DNA of 64,000 nt from contig CM077024.1 in NCBI GenBank assembly GCA_039090855.1, positions 62,767,594 through 62,831,593 on the forward strand, in the 5' to 3' direction. The position numbers and the translations under genes were made by a program. Below the pieces are notes generated by a model. It did no database searches. It had not been told where the DNA came from and worked only from the letters and a program-made list of their open reading frames with translations. This DNA is from Macrothele yani. Its lineage: Eukaryota > Arthropoda > Arachnida > Araneae > Macrothelidae. Position 1 is the first letter of the stretch. Each line of letters opens with the position of its first letter. Positions 9,796 to 22,838 of this stretch are shown in pieces.

Positions 9796-12423
9796 TCATC
9801 ATTCATTCATTATTCAGTTTTAAGTAACTTTCGCATAAAATGTAATTGTGCTGAAATAATTGTAGGACTTTTTAACTTCTCTAAGGCATTCAATTAAAGA
9901 AACTATAACCATGTGCTTGAAAAATTACATTGTTATCAAAGGCGCACCATGCAAATTATTTTGCAGTTTAAAGGGAAAAAAACATTTGTCAAATAATCAG
10001 TATCTCAAGCCAAAAAATTAGGCATAATAGAAAATTCAAGATGTGGCCTTAGAGAAAAATCAGTCCACAGACAGGAGTCAAAAACAGGAGAATGACAACA
10101 CTGTTTCACACCACCTAAAAGATTTTCTGTTAGTATGTGTCTAACAGTGGTGTCCTGAGGGTCATCTTTGAACACACTACATATCTAACCATGTTGCAAA
10201 TGATCTACAACAGCCAATGACGATGTCACCAGTCTCCATTGACCCTTCTGATTCTCCAGCTGTTTTGGTCCACATGATTACTGGCTGCTGGAATTTTTTT
10301 GTGTGTCACATTATTCACCATAAACCCTTGCTATCGTTGTGCACGAAAATCCCAGGTTGACAGCCATTTGGGAGATGCTCGAACAAGCGTACCTTCAACT
10401 ATCGTGCCACATTCGAAGTCTCAGGTCACTCATTTTCCCCCATTATGATCCTCAATTGAACACTGGCTGGCATTTGATGAGCTGGTCTGCACTGTAATAA
10501 TGCGCTGTCTTACATGTTAGAGTTAGCCATTCATGTGACCTGGGGCAGGTTTACTCAACAAACTGGCATCTTAGTGTATAGTGAAAAGAAAAAAAAATGT
10601 CTAAAAGATGCATAAAAGTGACATTTTTAAGCTCTTTTCCTCCTCCCAAATGATGATCTGAAAGTAAATTAAATGCAATCTTGATATAATGTGGACTGAA
10701 ATATAAGCTGTCCGTCTTAAGCAAGAAACTAGATAATGGCAAAGGCATCCCATCCAAAAGATTCCTTTCAATATTTATGATAATTTTAAGTATACTTTGA
10801 TATCATACACATTCTAATTGGTTTTAATATTATGTTTAAATCAGAAAGATGCCACCAAATTATCATGTGTAATCAACATTTTTTTACAAATGTCTCAATT
10901 CTAGTATTCTAGACATTTGAAAATGTATAACTACTAGTTTTCTAAAAATTGAAGATTTTCCACACATGTAGACAAATTTGGTCATGTTCCTTTATATCTG
11001 ATGCAAAAAAAAAAAAAAGTTATTTTATTGGAGTTAAGTATAACAGACAGTGTGATAAATGCATGAAAAATCTGAGGGACAGTTACAGCTGTCCAACATA
11101 AGAGAATTCTTAAAACCCAACAACCAGAAGCAAAGCTATTGCACACTAGTGTGCTATTTATTACATTACCTACTTGGATAATTTTTCATCAAGACTGCAT
11201 GGAAAATGTTTGGTGTGCAAATCCAGAAAAATATGTGAGAAAGTTTGCTGGGCTCGCGTTGTGTGCCATGATCACTGTAAATGGAAATGTTCGACACATC
11301 AACAGTAAGCTAAATCTAGCACCATCAGTTTTCAACTTTTACTTGGCAGGTGAGCTTCCTTTGATGAGCTAACCTCTGAATCTTACAAAACAGCTTTGTT
11401 TGTTGGGCAAATTCACTTTACCTATTCATGCAATTAATTGCTTTCTCTGAAAACTCATAATTTGGCAAATAGTTAAATGCAATGCAGATGAATGGATCAT
11501 ACTTCAAAGTACTTGTAAATTTCACTTTGAGAATAATTACTAACTAGAAGTAGTTTCACTAAAGAGATATGGCAGCACAACTGATGTGACCTTTTTACAC
11601 ATGTAATAGTACTGAGGCCTTCCATGTTACTGTGTTATACATAGATGGTACATCTTATTCCCTATAACTGTTACCATTTGCCCCTTCTCTCTCTCTCTTT
11701 TTTTTTTCTAACGGTTAGGATTACACTGAGTAAAAAATAGAGTAGGGAATGGGGGAAGTTTATTTCTTCATTTGTTTCTTTCTGCTCTTGTTCAGAAACT
11801 TCTTTCTCACCTTTCTTCAAAAAATTAGTAAAGAACACCACTCAAGGAAATGTTTTGTTTTAATTGTATCAGGAACATTTCTGATAATCTTTTAGGGTTA
11901 ATAATTGTGTGCTAGTTATGTTTCAGATTTGTAATATAAATTTGTCCCACACCTAATGCATGGAACAATGTGTAGCATTGGTTTGTGCAGAAATGCATCA
12001 AGAGACTGCATGCAAATTTTGGGGTAATAAAGAGTTGTGTATACTATACTCCACAAAAATATGTGGATATTTCACAGGAATACATAAGGCACAATATTAT
12101 GTTTCATGAGTTTGAGAAAGAAAGCAATACAAATGTAATGAAAGGTATTCACAGTTGTGTATAGAGCAGGATATCAGCACAGGAAGTGCAGTGTTGTTGG
12201 TTCCAGAAGTTTGGATAAAGTGACTACAGTCTAGTGGAATTCAACAGCAACCTACCAGAAGCCAATAAGAGAAGACTTGCATATCAATTCAGTTACATGC
12301 ATTCACTACACAGTGTCACTTAAAACTTGAAAAAATTGGTTCCACAATATCTGTAACAAGTGGACATCTGCATTTCTGATAATGTCTGTTTCACAGTTAT
12401 TGCAGATGAAATAGGAATATATA
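9796..12423. other. intronic DNA, nothing recognised
   Basis: Long AT-rich stretch of the 13.7-kb RGP1 intron. The longest open frames (below 80 codons) show no recognisable domain. Only simple A, T and CT runs stand out (10561-10580, 11007, 11686-11710). Confidence 0.55.
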
Positions 12424-13759
12424 CAGGGTGCATAGAAAAGTCCCTTTAGCCTGAAGTAACTTGCGAACGGAGAGAGGTACAGTTATGCAAGTGAGATAAC
12501 GGTATAGTAAAGCGACTACGCCCGATCGAATGCAACTGATAGCAGCGCCCCTAGAGGCAAAATGTGGAAGTTAGCCATTGCAAATTAAAAACGAAAAGAG
12601 ATAGAGAAAAATTTCCACTTACAAAGTTGTAGAGCATCAATTAATTAGTACAAAACGACATTTGTTTCACACGGATAAGATGAATTGTCGCCTGAATACC
12701 CTAAAATGTCCGAAATTGATGTGCGACCTTTTGTGTGAACGTGTGAAGGGAACAGGCATAGGTATGAGCAAATACACACAATTTATTGCACAAATGCATA
12801 CTTATGTCAATACAGTTTGATGATCAGACAAAACAAAAACAAAAAAGGCAAACTGGCGCACAGTGATGAAAACTTAATGTCGAGTATGTTCGAAGAGTTC
12901 GCCATTGCCCACGATACACATTTGTATTCATGAAAGTAACTCTGTATGCACATTCCTTAGCATGGAAGGTGTCACACTATTACAAGCATCTGTAACATGA
13001 CGACGTAGATCCAGCAGACTTGTAGGCGCTGTTGCATACACCTGATTTTTTACGTAACCCCAGTGGAAGAAATCCAACGGAGTGAGGTCCGGCTATTGTG
13101 GAGGCTATTCAACAGCACCACCATACCCGATGATTCGTTGCCCAAAACAATCTGTGAGAAAGTGTCGCACTGCTGCTAGCTGGTGTGCAGGGCACCATCA
13201 TGTTGGAGCCACAAGGAACGTAATGCGGACAGGGGAATGTCATCTAAAAAGTCAGGTATGATATCCTGTAATAGTTGGAGGTATCTCTGTCCGTTGGCAT
13301 TCGCCGTAAATAAGCACCATCTCGCAATATTGGGAGTAAGTGAAGCTCGCCATTCTCACACAGAGTATGTAGACCTAAACTTCTAATCAGGGTACATCCT
13401 GCTACTGGTTTTTATATCGTAGGTATGGTACAACATCACAATCTGCATTTGCATACGGCTACATTTGCGAAACGTGAATATGCAGATTTGAATCGCCGTG
13501 CATCGATTTCGGACATTTTAGGGTATTCAGGCAACAATTTATCTTATCCCTGTGAAACAAATGTCGTTTTGTACTAATTAATTGATGCTCTACAACTTTG
13601 TTCAATGGCTAACTTCCACATTTAGCCACTAGGGGCACTGCTATCGGTTGTATTCGATCGGGCGTAATCGCTTTACTATACCGTTATCTCACTTGCATAA
13701 CTGTACCTCTCTCCTTTCACAAGTTATTTCAGGCTAAAGGGACTTTGCTATGCACCCTG
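12424..13759 (-). mobile_element. mariner-type (IS630/Tc1/mariner) element with about 270-bp TIRs
   Basis: The ends read CAGGGTGCATAGAAAAGTCC and, inverted, GGGACTTTGCTATGCACCCTG. Both are flanked by TA (12422-12423 and 13760-13761), the superfamily's target duplication. The TIRs extend to about 12720 and 13490, including matching CTAATTAATTGATGCTCTAC. Between them the minus strand holds a decayed transposase: NGQRYLQLLQDIIPDFLDD, then QHDGAPC (catalytic Asp region), then PHSVGFLPLGLRKK, a decayed form of the P-x-S-P-D-L-x-P-L-D-F motif. The copy is non-autonomous. Confidence 0.8.
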
Positions 13760-13987
13760 TATAGTTTATCTAAACATTAAGTTCTAATAGTGACTTTACC
13801 TGAGAATTCAGCCACAGCACAGAGGAGGCCTGCACCCAATGAAGGTTTTTTGTTGGCATACACAAAGAATTAGACTATTTTGAAGTTAGAAATCTGTACA
13901 AAATAATGCAGCTGTTTATTGCCAGATACATTTGAGTGCAGTACTTTGGGAAAAACATTCTCGGCATCGGTCAATTTTTGTATTATT

Positions 13988-14186
13988 GGAGATTTAACAA
14001 CCACAGTAAGCAACTTAATGGACTATAAGCAGTTGCCTATCCTTAATTTAGGGCCACTGATTCCAGGGAAGGGAGAGAGCCAGTGTCATAAGACAAACAC
14101 AACATCCATGCCTCACCAAGATTTGAACCCATCTCAGACAAATGGTCGGAAGCCAGCATTTAGACCACTACGCCACCGGGGTGGCC
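13988..14186 (-). repeat. tRNA-derived SINE, family A
   Basis: Antisense copy. Its minus-strand head GGCCACCCCGGTGGCGTAGT contains the A box, the B box is decayed, and it ends in the body that reads ATTTAACAACCACAGTAAGC on the plus strand. It matches five other family A copies or fragments in this window (47465, 49117, 52869, 61381, 62022). Confidence 0.85.
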
Positions 14187-14283
14187 ATTAGTCAATGAAA
14201 AGCATGTTTTGTGTTCATGAGGACAATGTATATGTCTATACCCCTTAGATTATGGTTGTCAAAGTGGAACAAAATGAGCAAAA

Positions 14284-14360
14284 ATGTCACATTTTCAGCA
14301 TTCACCACTGAATGCTGAAAATGTGACATTATTCACCACTGAATGCTGAAAATGTGACAG
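14284..14360. repeat. small palindrome with tandem arm
   Basis: AATGTCACATTTTCAGCATT is followed, after a CACCACT loop, by its inverse AATGCTGAAAATGTGACATT. The 31-bp right half is then repeated once in tandem. It could be a MITE fragment or a replication slippage product. No family assigned. Confidence 0.7.
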
Positions 14361-14810
14361 GAGGGCCATTTTTTCCAAAGTTCATTACATCATTCAGATG
14401 GTGGAGGGGAATGTCACAGGAAAATTGAATTCTTCATTTCCTATGATTCAAAATTAAAAAAAAAAATGGTTGTAGAACTGAACTCAAATGTTTTTTTTTA
14501 TTCAAAACCAAAATGAAATTGCAGATGAAGAAAACATACCAGTGCTGGATGATATGAATTTACAACTTTAGCTTTTCATGTCAGGGAATTATGTGAGCTC
14601 AGACACAGCACTACATCATAACTTATTTTTTGCCTTTCTTCTATGTGCATGAATGGAATAAATGGAATTGCTATTTCATCTTCTAACAAAATGCAGCATA
14701 AATGAAAAAGTTATTTTTATGGTAAAAGTAAGACAAGAAGAAAATACCTATATACATCTATAACAACAAAACTATATTGTGAATCTGAAAGAAGTGAAAA
14801 GAAAACTTAC

Positions 14811-14988
14811 CAACATCAGTAGAAAATGCTGGTGTGATTGCAAGAGGAATTGGCAAAATCATTTGAGTAAGGCTCAGATGCAAGCAAAATTCATGGTATT
14901 TATTATATACAACTGTGGTGATACCTTGTTTTGCCCGAGCTCTGCATTCTTCTTTCAGTTCCTCTTCACTTACAAGGGTAACAGAAAA
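14811..14988 (-). CDS. RGP1: RGP1 homologue, penultimate exon
   Basis: Acceptor TTTTACTTCCAG precedes 14988 and donor GTAAGTTTTC follows 14811. The 178 bp give 59 codons plus the first base of the split Val codon: FSVTLVSEEELKEECRA, then QGITTVVYNKYHEFCLHLS and ILPIPLAITPAFSTDV. This matches the RGP1 segment in which a beta-sheet region (FSVTL..EEE) is followed by a His-x-Glu-x-Cys-Leu-His block and a hydrophobic LPIP stretch. The phase joins the exons on both sides without a stop. Confidence 0.9.
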
Positions 14989-16023
14989 CTGGAAGTAAAA
15001 TGCATGTAAATTTATGAAATTAATATATCTAAATATATATTAAAGTTTGCATACAAGCCATGTTCACTCACATTTTTATTGATGCTGAATTGCTATTTTT
15101 TTGAGGTTATTTACATAAAATCAGCCTCTGTCAGTCCCTAACTCTATAATTCCAGTACTAGGAGGAGCTTGCTGATTCCTAATGTAAAACAGTTGGTTCC
15201 ATCACCATAAGAACACAACATCCATGTCTTACTTTGAATTTGATGGATTTAAAATTAGTCCTGCAATGTAAAGTTTAGTAGTCCATGTTGTTTTCCACTC
15301 AATGACAATATGATTTCAGCTTCCATCACTACCCCTTCATATGCCAGAAATGTCCCAACATGAGGGATTCCAATCATTTACTTATGCTGTATCAACTGAT
15401 ACTTCTGTGAAAGTGGACCATTAAATGACAGCAACCTGGTGTAGTGGTACACAACAGAACAAGCAATGTTTGGTTGCTTTTGATATCCTGGATTGAACAT
15501 GATCCTTTTTAATGAGCACGATTTCCTAGCGATATTTCAACAGCTCATTCCATTCAAGAATCAATTATCATAATCATCTCACCTTTATGTAGCACTATGG
15601 TATTCAGGTGTGTTTTTGGCACAGATGACTTTATAATAATCTTATCAAAGTCAATGAAGAAAAATTATTAAATACACGACAAGGCATACAAGCACAATGT
15701 CATTTACAACAAATTATCTTCACTTCTTTCAGTCCGGTACCAGATTATTCCCACAAGGGGTAAGCTGGAAAGCCATATGAATTTGATTGGCATCCTCACT
15801 ACCCAAGCTAACAGTATGCATAATGTTCCTTTCTTTCGTCATAAATTCAACCTGGGCAGGTAGTCTATGGCCATACCTGACTCTTCTGGTAATTAAACTC
15901 ATCACTGCTCATTGTACTTATTAATAAAACCACAGAAAATTGCAATGTTGCTAAAAACAAAAACATTGTTACACTAAGTAGGCATAAGTAAAAAATGTGT
16001 ACCAGAAACAAAGTGAAACTTAC
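14989..16023. other. RGP1 intron (1.0 kb)
   Basis: This is the shortest visible intron of RGP1. At about 15190-15230, CCATAAGAACACAACATCCA resembles the body of SINE family A in antisense, so a very decayed copy may lie there. Nothing else recognised. Confidence 0.5.
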
Positions 16024-16151
16024 CTGAACACACTTTACAGTAGCTTGAGAAAAATCAAAAATTCCAACAATATCTTCTCCAAGACGATATGAAGACTTCA
16101 AGAGACAAAATCGAACAACTTTCCCACTTTGATTGGTTATATTAAAATAGC
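16024..16151 (-). CDS. RGP1: RGP1 homologue, internal exon
   Basis: Acceptor TTTTGTGCAG and donor GTAAGTTTC bound a 128-bp exon that starts with GC, completing a Ser codon. Its 42 codons include YFNITNQSGKVVRFCLL and YRLGEDIVGIFDFSQATV, ending KCVQ. The Tyr-Arg/Lys-Leu-Gly-Glu-Asp-Ile/Val-x-Gly-x-Phe/Leu-x-Phe signature is the best-conserved block of RGP1 proteins and was the first clue to the gene's identity. Confidence 0.93.
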
Positions 16152-17764
16152 CTGCACAAAAGATACCATGGAAACAATACATTAAATTATGCCATCACAT
16201 TTATATCATTCATGACAACTCTCAGAGAGCAGCTTGATATGACAGCTGTTACAAAACTTCCTTTTACATTTAAAAAAAATCCTAATTTTTAATAACAAAA
16301 AAAAAAACATTTTTAACATCATTCATTCTTGCTAACACATAATTTCACAGAATTAGCAAACATTATTATTTATTATTATTATTCAATACCAATTCATGTT
16401 GAGGAATATAAATCTATTTATAGTGTATCTTAGCTGATTTAAAAAAAATACTAATTAATGTCTCACATAGCCAAAATTTATTTACCAATTTGCTAAAAAG
16501 TAATGACACAAAAGTACACTATAGATATTAGTATGGCGATAGCAGAAATTCAAAATTCAAATATTAACATTTCTCTACAGTCCAGTCATGAAGATCTAAT
16601 GATATCTGTCAAGAGCAACCTTTCTTCTTGTATTATAAGAGGTGTGTTAAATATAAAAAAAGGTATTGTGCCAGCAAATGATTTAGTTTCATAAAAAACC
16701 ACTATGACGAGGTTTCATTTTCCAATCTCATGGCTACCAAAATTTTAGCAACAGCATACTACCCTATAAACAATAGCTTTAATGGCACTGTATGTATGTA
16801 TGTATGTATGTATGTCATACACAATTAAAGTACTGTCTTACTTATATTTCAGAGAATGGTTCAAAAATAACCTGTGTATTTATGAGTGCAAAATGCACAC
16901 ACACACATAATTAAAGCTGTGTCTTCCTTATATTTCAGGTTATTTCAGAAACAAACTTCAAAAAGATTGATCAATATTATTATCATCTCCTGACTATGTT
17001 CTTGCACTCAGGATGCATGCATGTTTTTCATACTGACCACATTACAGAAAAAAAAAATTAACTCTTCTGGCAATAAGCTTTATCCATTCCTTTTTCCCAG
17101 TGTAAAATTTTAACATACTCTTTTCTCAACCACTAATTGTTCCTTTCACTGTTTCAATCCATATCATTTGAGGCCTACCTCTATAGGCCTAGAATGATAT
17201 GGTCTACAGCCTGGATAGCAAAATTTAACACTTGTTTAGGCAATCCCTGATCTCCCATTTGACACTCATGTCCACACTATCATAAAACATCTCATTTAGG
17301 GATACTCTAGGGACATTCATTTTTGTCCATAACAGAGATGTGTCGTTAAAAGGGTTTTTCATTCTTTCTAGCTTACAGTATGTAAAAAATGACACAAATA
17401 TTTCTTTTATGATACTTACAGTGTTAACCATTAACATTTACTGGCCATAGGAAAAGAATTCAAAATCATTAGAGATATCATTAACAAACATTTATATCCT
17501 ACTAAAATAGTAACTGAATGGTCATGGAAAAAAATCAACTGATCTATCACAGGGGAAGCAGCATTTTGAAAGTACAAAGAACCTCAAACTGGCAAGTATC
17601 ACCCAACTCTCACTGACTAAAAGTATGATCTAGTGGAAGAAAATTATGCTGCCACAATCTTCCATATGTTGTACAAAACACAGCCCAAAATAAAGCATCA
17701 GATGTAACACTGGGAACTATTAAGGGCACCAACATGTTTGAATTAAACAATGCAAAATTAATAC
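16152..17764. other. RGP1 intron, microsatellite only
   Basis: A perfect ATGT tetranucleotide array lies at about 16791-16816. The rest is AT-rich with no recognised coding or terminal-repeat content. Confidence 0.55.
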
Positions 17765-18468
17765 TCAGTGAACAACTGAATGATCTGAAATTATGTGAGA
17801 GGGATGTGGCGAAAAAGTAGACACGTTTTAAGAACAATGCTGTCACTGTTTCCAAAGAGATCTACGGTACTGCAACAGTGGGTAGTATTAAATGTGATGC
17901 CTGAAACAGTGAGATTAAAGAAGCAATAAAGGGAAAGAAGGAGCATATTTGGGGATGCAGCAAGGTAGGTTTTCTGAGGATGAATCTGGTTTGTCAGAGT
18001 AAAAAAAGATAGGAAAGATAAGGAAAAAAATCCAATTCATTCTGGAAAGGCATGAATTGGATTTTTGGAAAGATAGGAAAACATTTCGGAAGTACACAAG
18101 ACAACAAAAATAGAGGAAATAAAGTTCTAAGTTGTGCAAAGAATAAGATCAGAGAAATTATATGGGAGCCTAATGATTTAAATGGGAGATGGGGTGAATA
18201 CTTCTATGAGTTATTAGAACATGAAAGCAAAGGTGATTTTGAGGCAGAAGTGGATGATGCCACAGTGAGAGAAAGAATAGGAAGTATCAAGGAAAGAGGT
18301 TTGTAAAGCTCTAAAATCTCTTCAAAATGGTAGGGCTTTGGGATTAGATGGCATAACTGCTGATATGTTAAAATATGATGGTGACTAATTGATTGGTTAA
18401 CTGAAATTTGTCAGTTGCACTGGGAGTTAGGAATGGTCCCTCGGGATTGGAGGGATGCTATCATTGTT
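17765..18468 (+). mobile_element. internal LINE fragment (same family as 57779-61202)
   Basis: The sequence tracks positions of about 59040-59760 of the LINE further right, e.g. GAGAGGGATGTGGCGAAAAA and ATATGGGAGCCTAATGA, and in protein terms GIT, then LGMVPRDW. The frame is broken repeatedly. It stops at TGCTATCATTGTT exactly where the PLE at 18469 begins, and the LINE 3' end does not resume after the PLE. Confidence 0.8.
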
Positions 18469-18621
18469 ATAAATGAGTGGTAGGCAATGCACGTAACTAA
18501 CAAACAAATTAAGAAGAAGGTAGTGTAGAACATGCTAAGTTACGTATAAAAAGTTTAAGGCAAATATATTTCAGCCATTACTATGCGACTACGATTGGTT
18601 TACGTTGCAATCATAGTTGCA

Positions 18622-18660
18622 CTGATGAAGACCATAGTAATGGCTGAAAATATATTTGCC
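18622..18660 (+). ncRNA. hammerhead-ribozyme-like motif
   Basis: CTGATGA at 18622-18628, a short hairpin (CCAT AGTA ATGG at 18632-18643), then GAAA at 18646-18649 and ATATATTTGCC. This is the core order of a hammerhead ribozyme, with stem II in the hairpin and a possible short stem I (GCA before the core, TGC after). There is one extra A after CTGATGA compared with the minimal consensus. Its place in a PLE terminal repeat agrees with known PLE hammerheads. Confidence 0.5.
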
Positions 18661-18756
18661 TTAAACTTTTTATACATAGCCTAGTGTGTTCTACACTACC
18701 TTCTTCTTAATTTGTTTGTTAGTTATGTGCATTGCCTACCACTCATTTATGATCAT

Positions 18757-21178
18757 GGATTACGCATCTTCCAGGCAATCAAACTACGATTGGCCTAAGG
18801 AATGGAAACAGTTTCGAAAACTTCGGATTAAGGTGATGTTCCTGTTATGCCAACTGAACTTTCTCATCAAATGTAAGTTCTTTCAAGTTATCCGTTCTGC
18901 TTTTAAACTTCAAAAACCAGCTCTAAAAGGTCGATGTCAGAAGATTATTAATACCGCTAGCAAGAATCTTCTCTCTGCTGAAACTCGTGATACTAGGGCT
19001 CAAATCGCTAATTTGAAATTACTGTGTTTCAACCACTACCAAACTCTCTCGTTTTTGACCAACCCGTTACTTGTGGATAAGTTCATGATTCGTCAAATTC
19101 TATGAAGACAAAAAACATGCTAAGAAATTACGTTTCTTACACTCTCAGTCAGATTTTGCCAACCGCTCTCACTGGGAGTCAACCATGGATTCTCCCAGCT
19201 CGGATGCCACTAAATTCGTCAACTTGTCTATGTTTATTCTGCCTTCCTTCTTCAATGATTGTCTTAACCAAGGCCCAAAATTTGCTCCTCCTTCAACTGA
19301 GAATCTCATGGAAACCATCGCCTTGCTTGAATCTGCTATTCATAACACCACTTCCGATGTTCAGTATAAAATACGTACTCAGGCTGCTTCCATCTTTATT
19401 AAGCAAGCACACTCAAGTTCTGTCACTAATACTAAGTTTGCCTCAAAGCTCTTGAAAATTAAACAGTTCTTAAAAGCTAATAATATAGCTGTATGTATGG
19501 CTGATAAAGTCGGCCTTTCAGTCATTATCGAAAAGGATACCCTTAATCAAAATTTTAATGATTTCCTCCTTTCCACCAATTGCAAACTTCTTTCTAAAAA
19601 TGCTGTGCAAGCTTTGAAATCATCTGTGGATTGCCTCAATAAGTCAGTTGTTAAAGGTTTTCTTAGGAGATTTTTCTGCTCCTTCTTTCTTACAATTCTC
19701 CCAGATTTGCCCAAATTAAATTACACAAAGCTAATGCTCCAATTAGACCTCTTGTGGAAAATACTCACTTTCCTGCTTGTAACCTGGAAACATGTCTTGC
19801 CAAAAAATTCAAGATTATCACTAATAACCACCCCTTCAATATCTCATCCACTGCTGAATTCATCTCTAGACTTCCAAACTCCATTGATGGCCATGCAAGT
19901 ACGTTTACCCTTGACATTGAACCACTTTTTCCTTATGTGCCTCAATTTGAAGCACACATGCTACTCATTCATAAATTCAAAGAACAATTCCACATGGACG
20001 GCACTTTAACCAAGGATTTGTATGATTGCCTGTATTCTCTTCACCAACACAGTTTTTTCGTTTACAATAATCAATACTATCAACAAAACCAAGGTGTACC
20101 GATGGGGTCACCTCTTTCCCCACTAGGCTGAAGTATGCCTGCAAAATATTGAGCAATCAATAGTGATGCAACATGACCAACAACCTACCTTATGGCTCCA
20201 TTATGTTGACGATATTTTTGTCATCTGGCCTCATCCTAAAAAAGATCTATTGCAACTCACAAATTTAATCACTGAAAAATCCCTATCCATTAGTTTCACT
20301 ATTAATGAAGAAATTGATGGCAAGATAAATTTCTTGGATGTCAGCATCTCAAAATGTAATAATCTTCTATCCACTTCTGTCTACAGAAAACCAGTTTTTA
20401 CCAATAGCATTATTCCTTTCAATTCTTATACCTTCCACCAATATAAACTGTCAGCCCTCAAGTCTCTCATTCATCGAGCTCATTTGGTTTGTAACACTGA
20501 AGTTAATCTAAAAATGAATTAGCAAACATCCACTTGATCGCTACTCAACGTGGCTTTCCCTTCTCCTGGTTTCTAAATTAATTCAAAATGCTAAGAAAAA
20601 AACAGTTGTTGCTCTTCAACCTGTTTCACCAAAAAAGGAACTAATGTTTGCTGGCTCAATCTCTTACCACGAACTTTCTGCCTACAAACTCATCAGTATC
20701 TTCAAAAGAGAAGGATATAGACTTGCCATTCGTTCTTCACCTTCAATTTCTGTTATCCTCCGTAATAACAGAGACCCAAGACCTCCGCTTTCTTCGCCTG
20801 GAGTGTATAAAATTCTGATCAAGACTAACGTTGGATTAACCACGTACAAAGGAAGTTCATTCCGGAAAATTCTCTCAAGACTTCAGGAACACAAATCTGA
20901 TGTGAAATTTGGAAAACCTTCATCTTCCTTGTCTCTTCTTACCATGGCTGACACTTCTGCTATTCCACTTTGGTCTGATACTAAAAAAGTTGGCTCCCTT
21001 CCAAAATCGGTATGCTCTGAGGTTTAGAGAAAGTTTGGAAATTTTATTTTCCAAAAATTGCAACTCTGAGCACCCCATTTTCGTTCCTTACATCTGGAAA
21101 TCCCTCATTGCATCATGTCACCCAGAGTTACCATTACAAAACTTACCTTTCCAATCTGGCAACGTAAACCAATCGTAG
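18757..21178 (+). pseudogene. Penelope-like RT + GIY-YIG protein, frameshifted
   Basis: Frames at 18686-19105, 19185-20009, 19754-20131, 20163-20522 and 20644-21178 successively encode a PLE protein. The N-terminal region is basic. RT motif A has decayed to TLDIEPLFPYVP. Motif B is QGVPMGSPLSPLG followed by a stop, motif C is WLHYVDDIFVIW and the thumb-side motif is KINFLDVSIS. At the C-terminus is a GIY-YIG-like segment, GVYKILIK ... TYKGSSFRKILSRLQEH, in which YIG has become YKG. At least four frame changes mark it as dead. Confidence 0.85.
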
Positions 21179-21183
21179 TCGCA

Positions 21184-21222
21184 CTGAAGAAGGACATAGT
21201 AATGGCTGAAATATATTTGCCT
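21184..21222 (+). ncRNA. hammerhead-like motif, 3' terminal repeat copy
   Basis: CTGAAGA at 21184-21190, ACATAGTAATGGCT, then GAAA at 21208-21211 and TATATTTGCC. It is the second copy of the motif at 18622. CUGAAGA still satisfies the CUGANGA core, but stem II has lost pairing. Confidence 0.35.
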
Positions 21223-21285
21223 TAAACTTTTTATACATAGCTTAGCATGTTCTACACTACCTTCTTCTTAATTTGCTGCCATTGT

Positions 21286-22838
21286 TTCTATGATGAACAC
21301 ATTAATACCATATTTTCCAAGAATAACATCACAATTGCATTCATTTTGTTATCAGGAATAACACTGCACCAAGTTTAAACCTGTAAGTGAACAGTAAACA
21401 TACCACAAGGAATTTTTATTTGAGGACTATACCTGCCGTCATCGATAATTGCAATCAGCTTTTATAATAAAGAACTTAACTTAAGGAGACCATAATATTC
21501 AGTTTGTTTAAATGAAATCTTGATTCCTTCCAATGATAACAGACTACACTGTACACCTTTCATTGGAGATAAACAAGACAATGGAGTAGAGTCAGGAGGG
21601 GGGCATTAGAAACTATTTATTTTTAATTCATTTCCACTTACCTGCATAACACAACTAATAACAGTAGAAATGAAAGTGCTGTGGACACTCAAGAAGTGAC
21701 ACTAAATAAAAGTAGTTGCGACTGTTTCCTTGCCATAACTATAGAACTCTTTCCTATAATGGGCAAAAAGACCTTCATACTATGCTTACTGGAGAGGAAG
21801 GGGTGAAAGACCACAAGTGTTTCACAGTGGGGCATTTGTTATCCAACCTGCTGCACTGGAGTAGCTAACAGGAAGTCACGAGGAGAATATGTTTTGTTTA
21901 GCCTACCGTTGGCACCTGCAGAATAAGTTTGGAAAGGGGGAAACACATCTCCAATTTCAGTTTAAAGAAGTTTGCGATAATGGAAATAATATACAGTCAA
22001 TGCATGCTCATCAACTGTATTATGAGCAAGGCAGGGGAAAAAAAGTCCACATTTTCCTCTTCCTGCAGTAGGATGCAAATTGGCTCTTGGTGCCATAATG
22101 TTGCAACCCATTGCACATGTGTTGCAAAATTCATGATGCCAGGGCTTTTCTTTCTTTTTTCTTTCAGGGAAGAGAAAGAGCATCACTGTAGTAAAACTGT
22201 AACTCACTACAGGATTTTTCTTAAGTTGAATAATTTTAAGTTTGCCATTATGAAGTTGATTATTTGGAAAATGTTTACAGCGATGTTCTTTTTGTTACAA
22301 GGTAAGTTTACAAAAGTGGTGATCACCACCACCACCACCACCACAAATGACGAAAAGTTGCAGCAGGTGTCAGTTTAAATTCTGTTTCTCCAAATTATCT
22401 AGTTGTGAAGAAACATGTACTTTTGAGACTTCATTCATTCCATTTGCCACACTGCAAGGCTCCCATGCTAATAACAAATGAAGAGTCACCACTCCACCTT
22501 CTTTATACCTCATCATAAAAAGTTTTTTTTTTTTTTACGTTCATCACAAAAAAAGCATTTTTACAAATCATGGACGACAGCTGGAATTTATCGCATTACT
22601 GAAAACGGTTATAAGCCAGACCTCTCTGAAATGAACACTGCATTTCAGAGCTGCATGTTTGTAAAATTGAATTTAACACTGTGGTGTTATAATGAGAATA
22701 TATGGTAGTTTAAGATGCATCTGATTCTTTTTTCTATAAATTTCGGAGAGACATTTAACACATGCACTAAATTAATTATGACTCAACATTTCTAGTCCTC
22801 TTTAAAAAGAACACTTGTTACGAATATGATACACATAC
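21286..22838. other. RGP1 intron, nothing recognised
   Basis: Short ORFs at 21929-22378 and 22478-22708 show no known domain. A (CAC)n run at 22325-22346 is the only simple repeat. Confidence 0.55.

Larger units (their letters stand above)
18469..21285 (+). mobile_element. decayed Penelope-like element with inverted 5' tail
   Basis: The left end is a palindrome: 18469-18600 is the inverse of about 18617-18751. The same terminal repeat recurs, forward, at 21170-21275 (GGCTGAAATATATTTGCCTT, then TTTATACATAGC). This pLTR-ORF-pLTR layout with an inverted 5' piece is typical of PLEs. A 13-bp imperfect direct repeat (TGCTATCATTGTT at the left, TGCTGCCATTGTT at the right) may be the target duplication. 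Confidence 0.8.

Noticed and set aside
13919..14191. 90-codon ORF
   Set aside because: It is translation through an antisense SINE family A copy; similar frames occur at 47426, 52880, 61403 and 61980 for the same reason.
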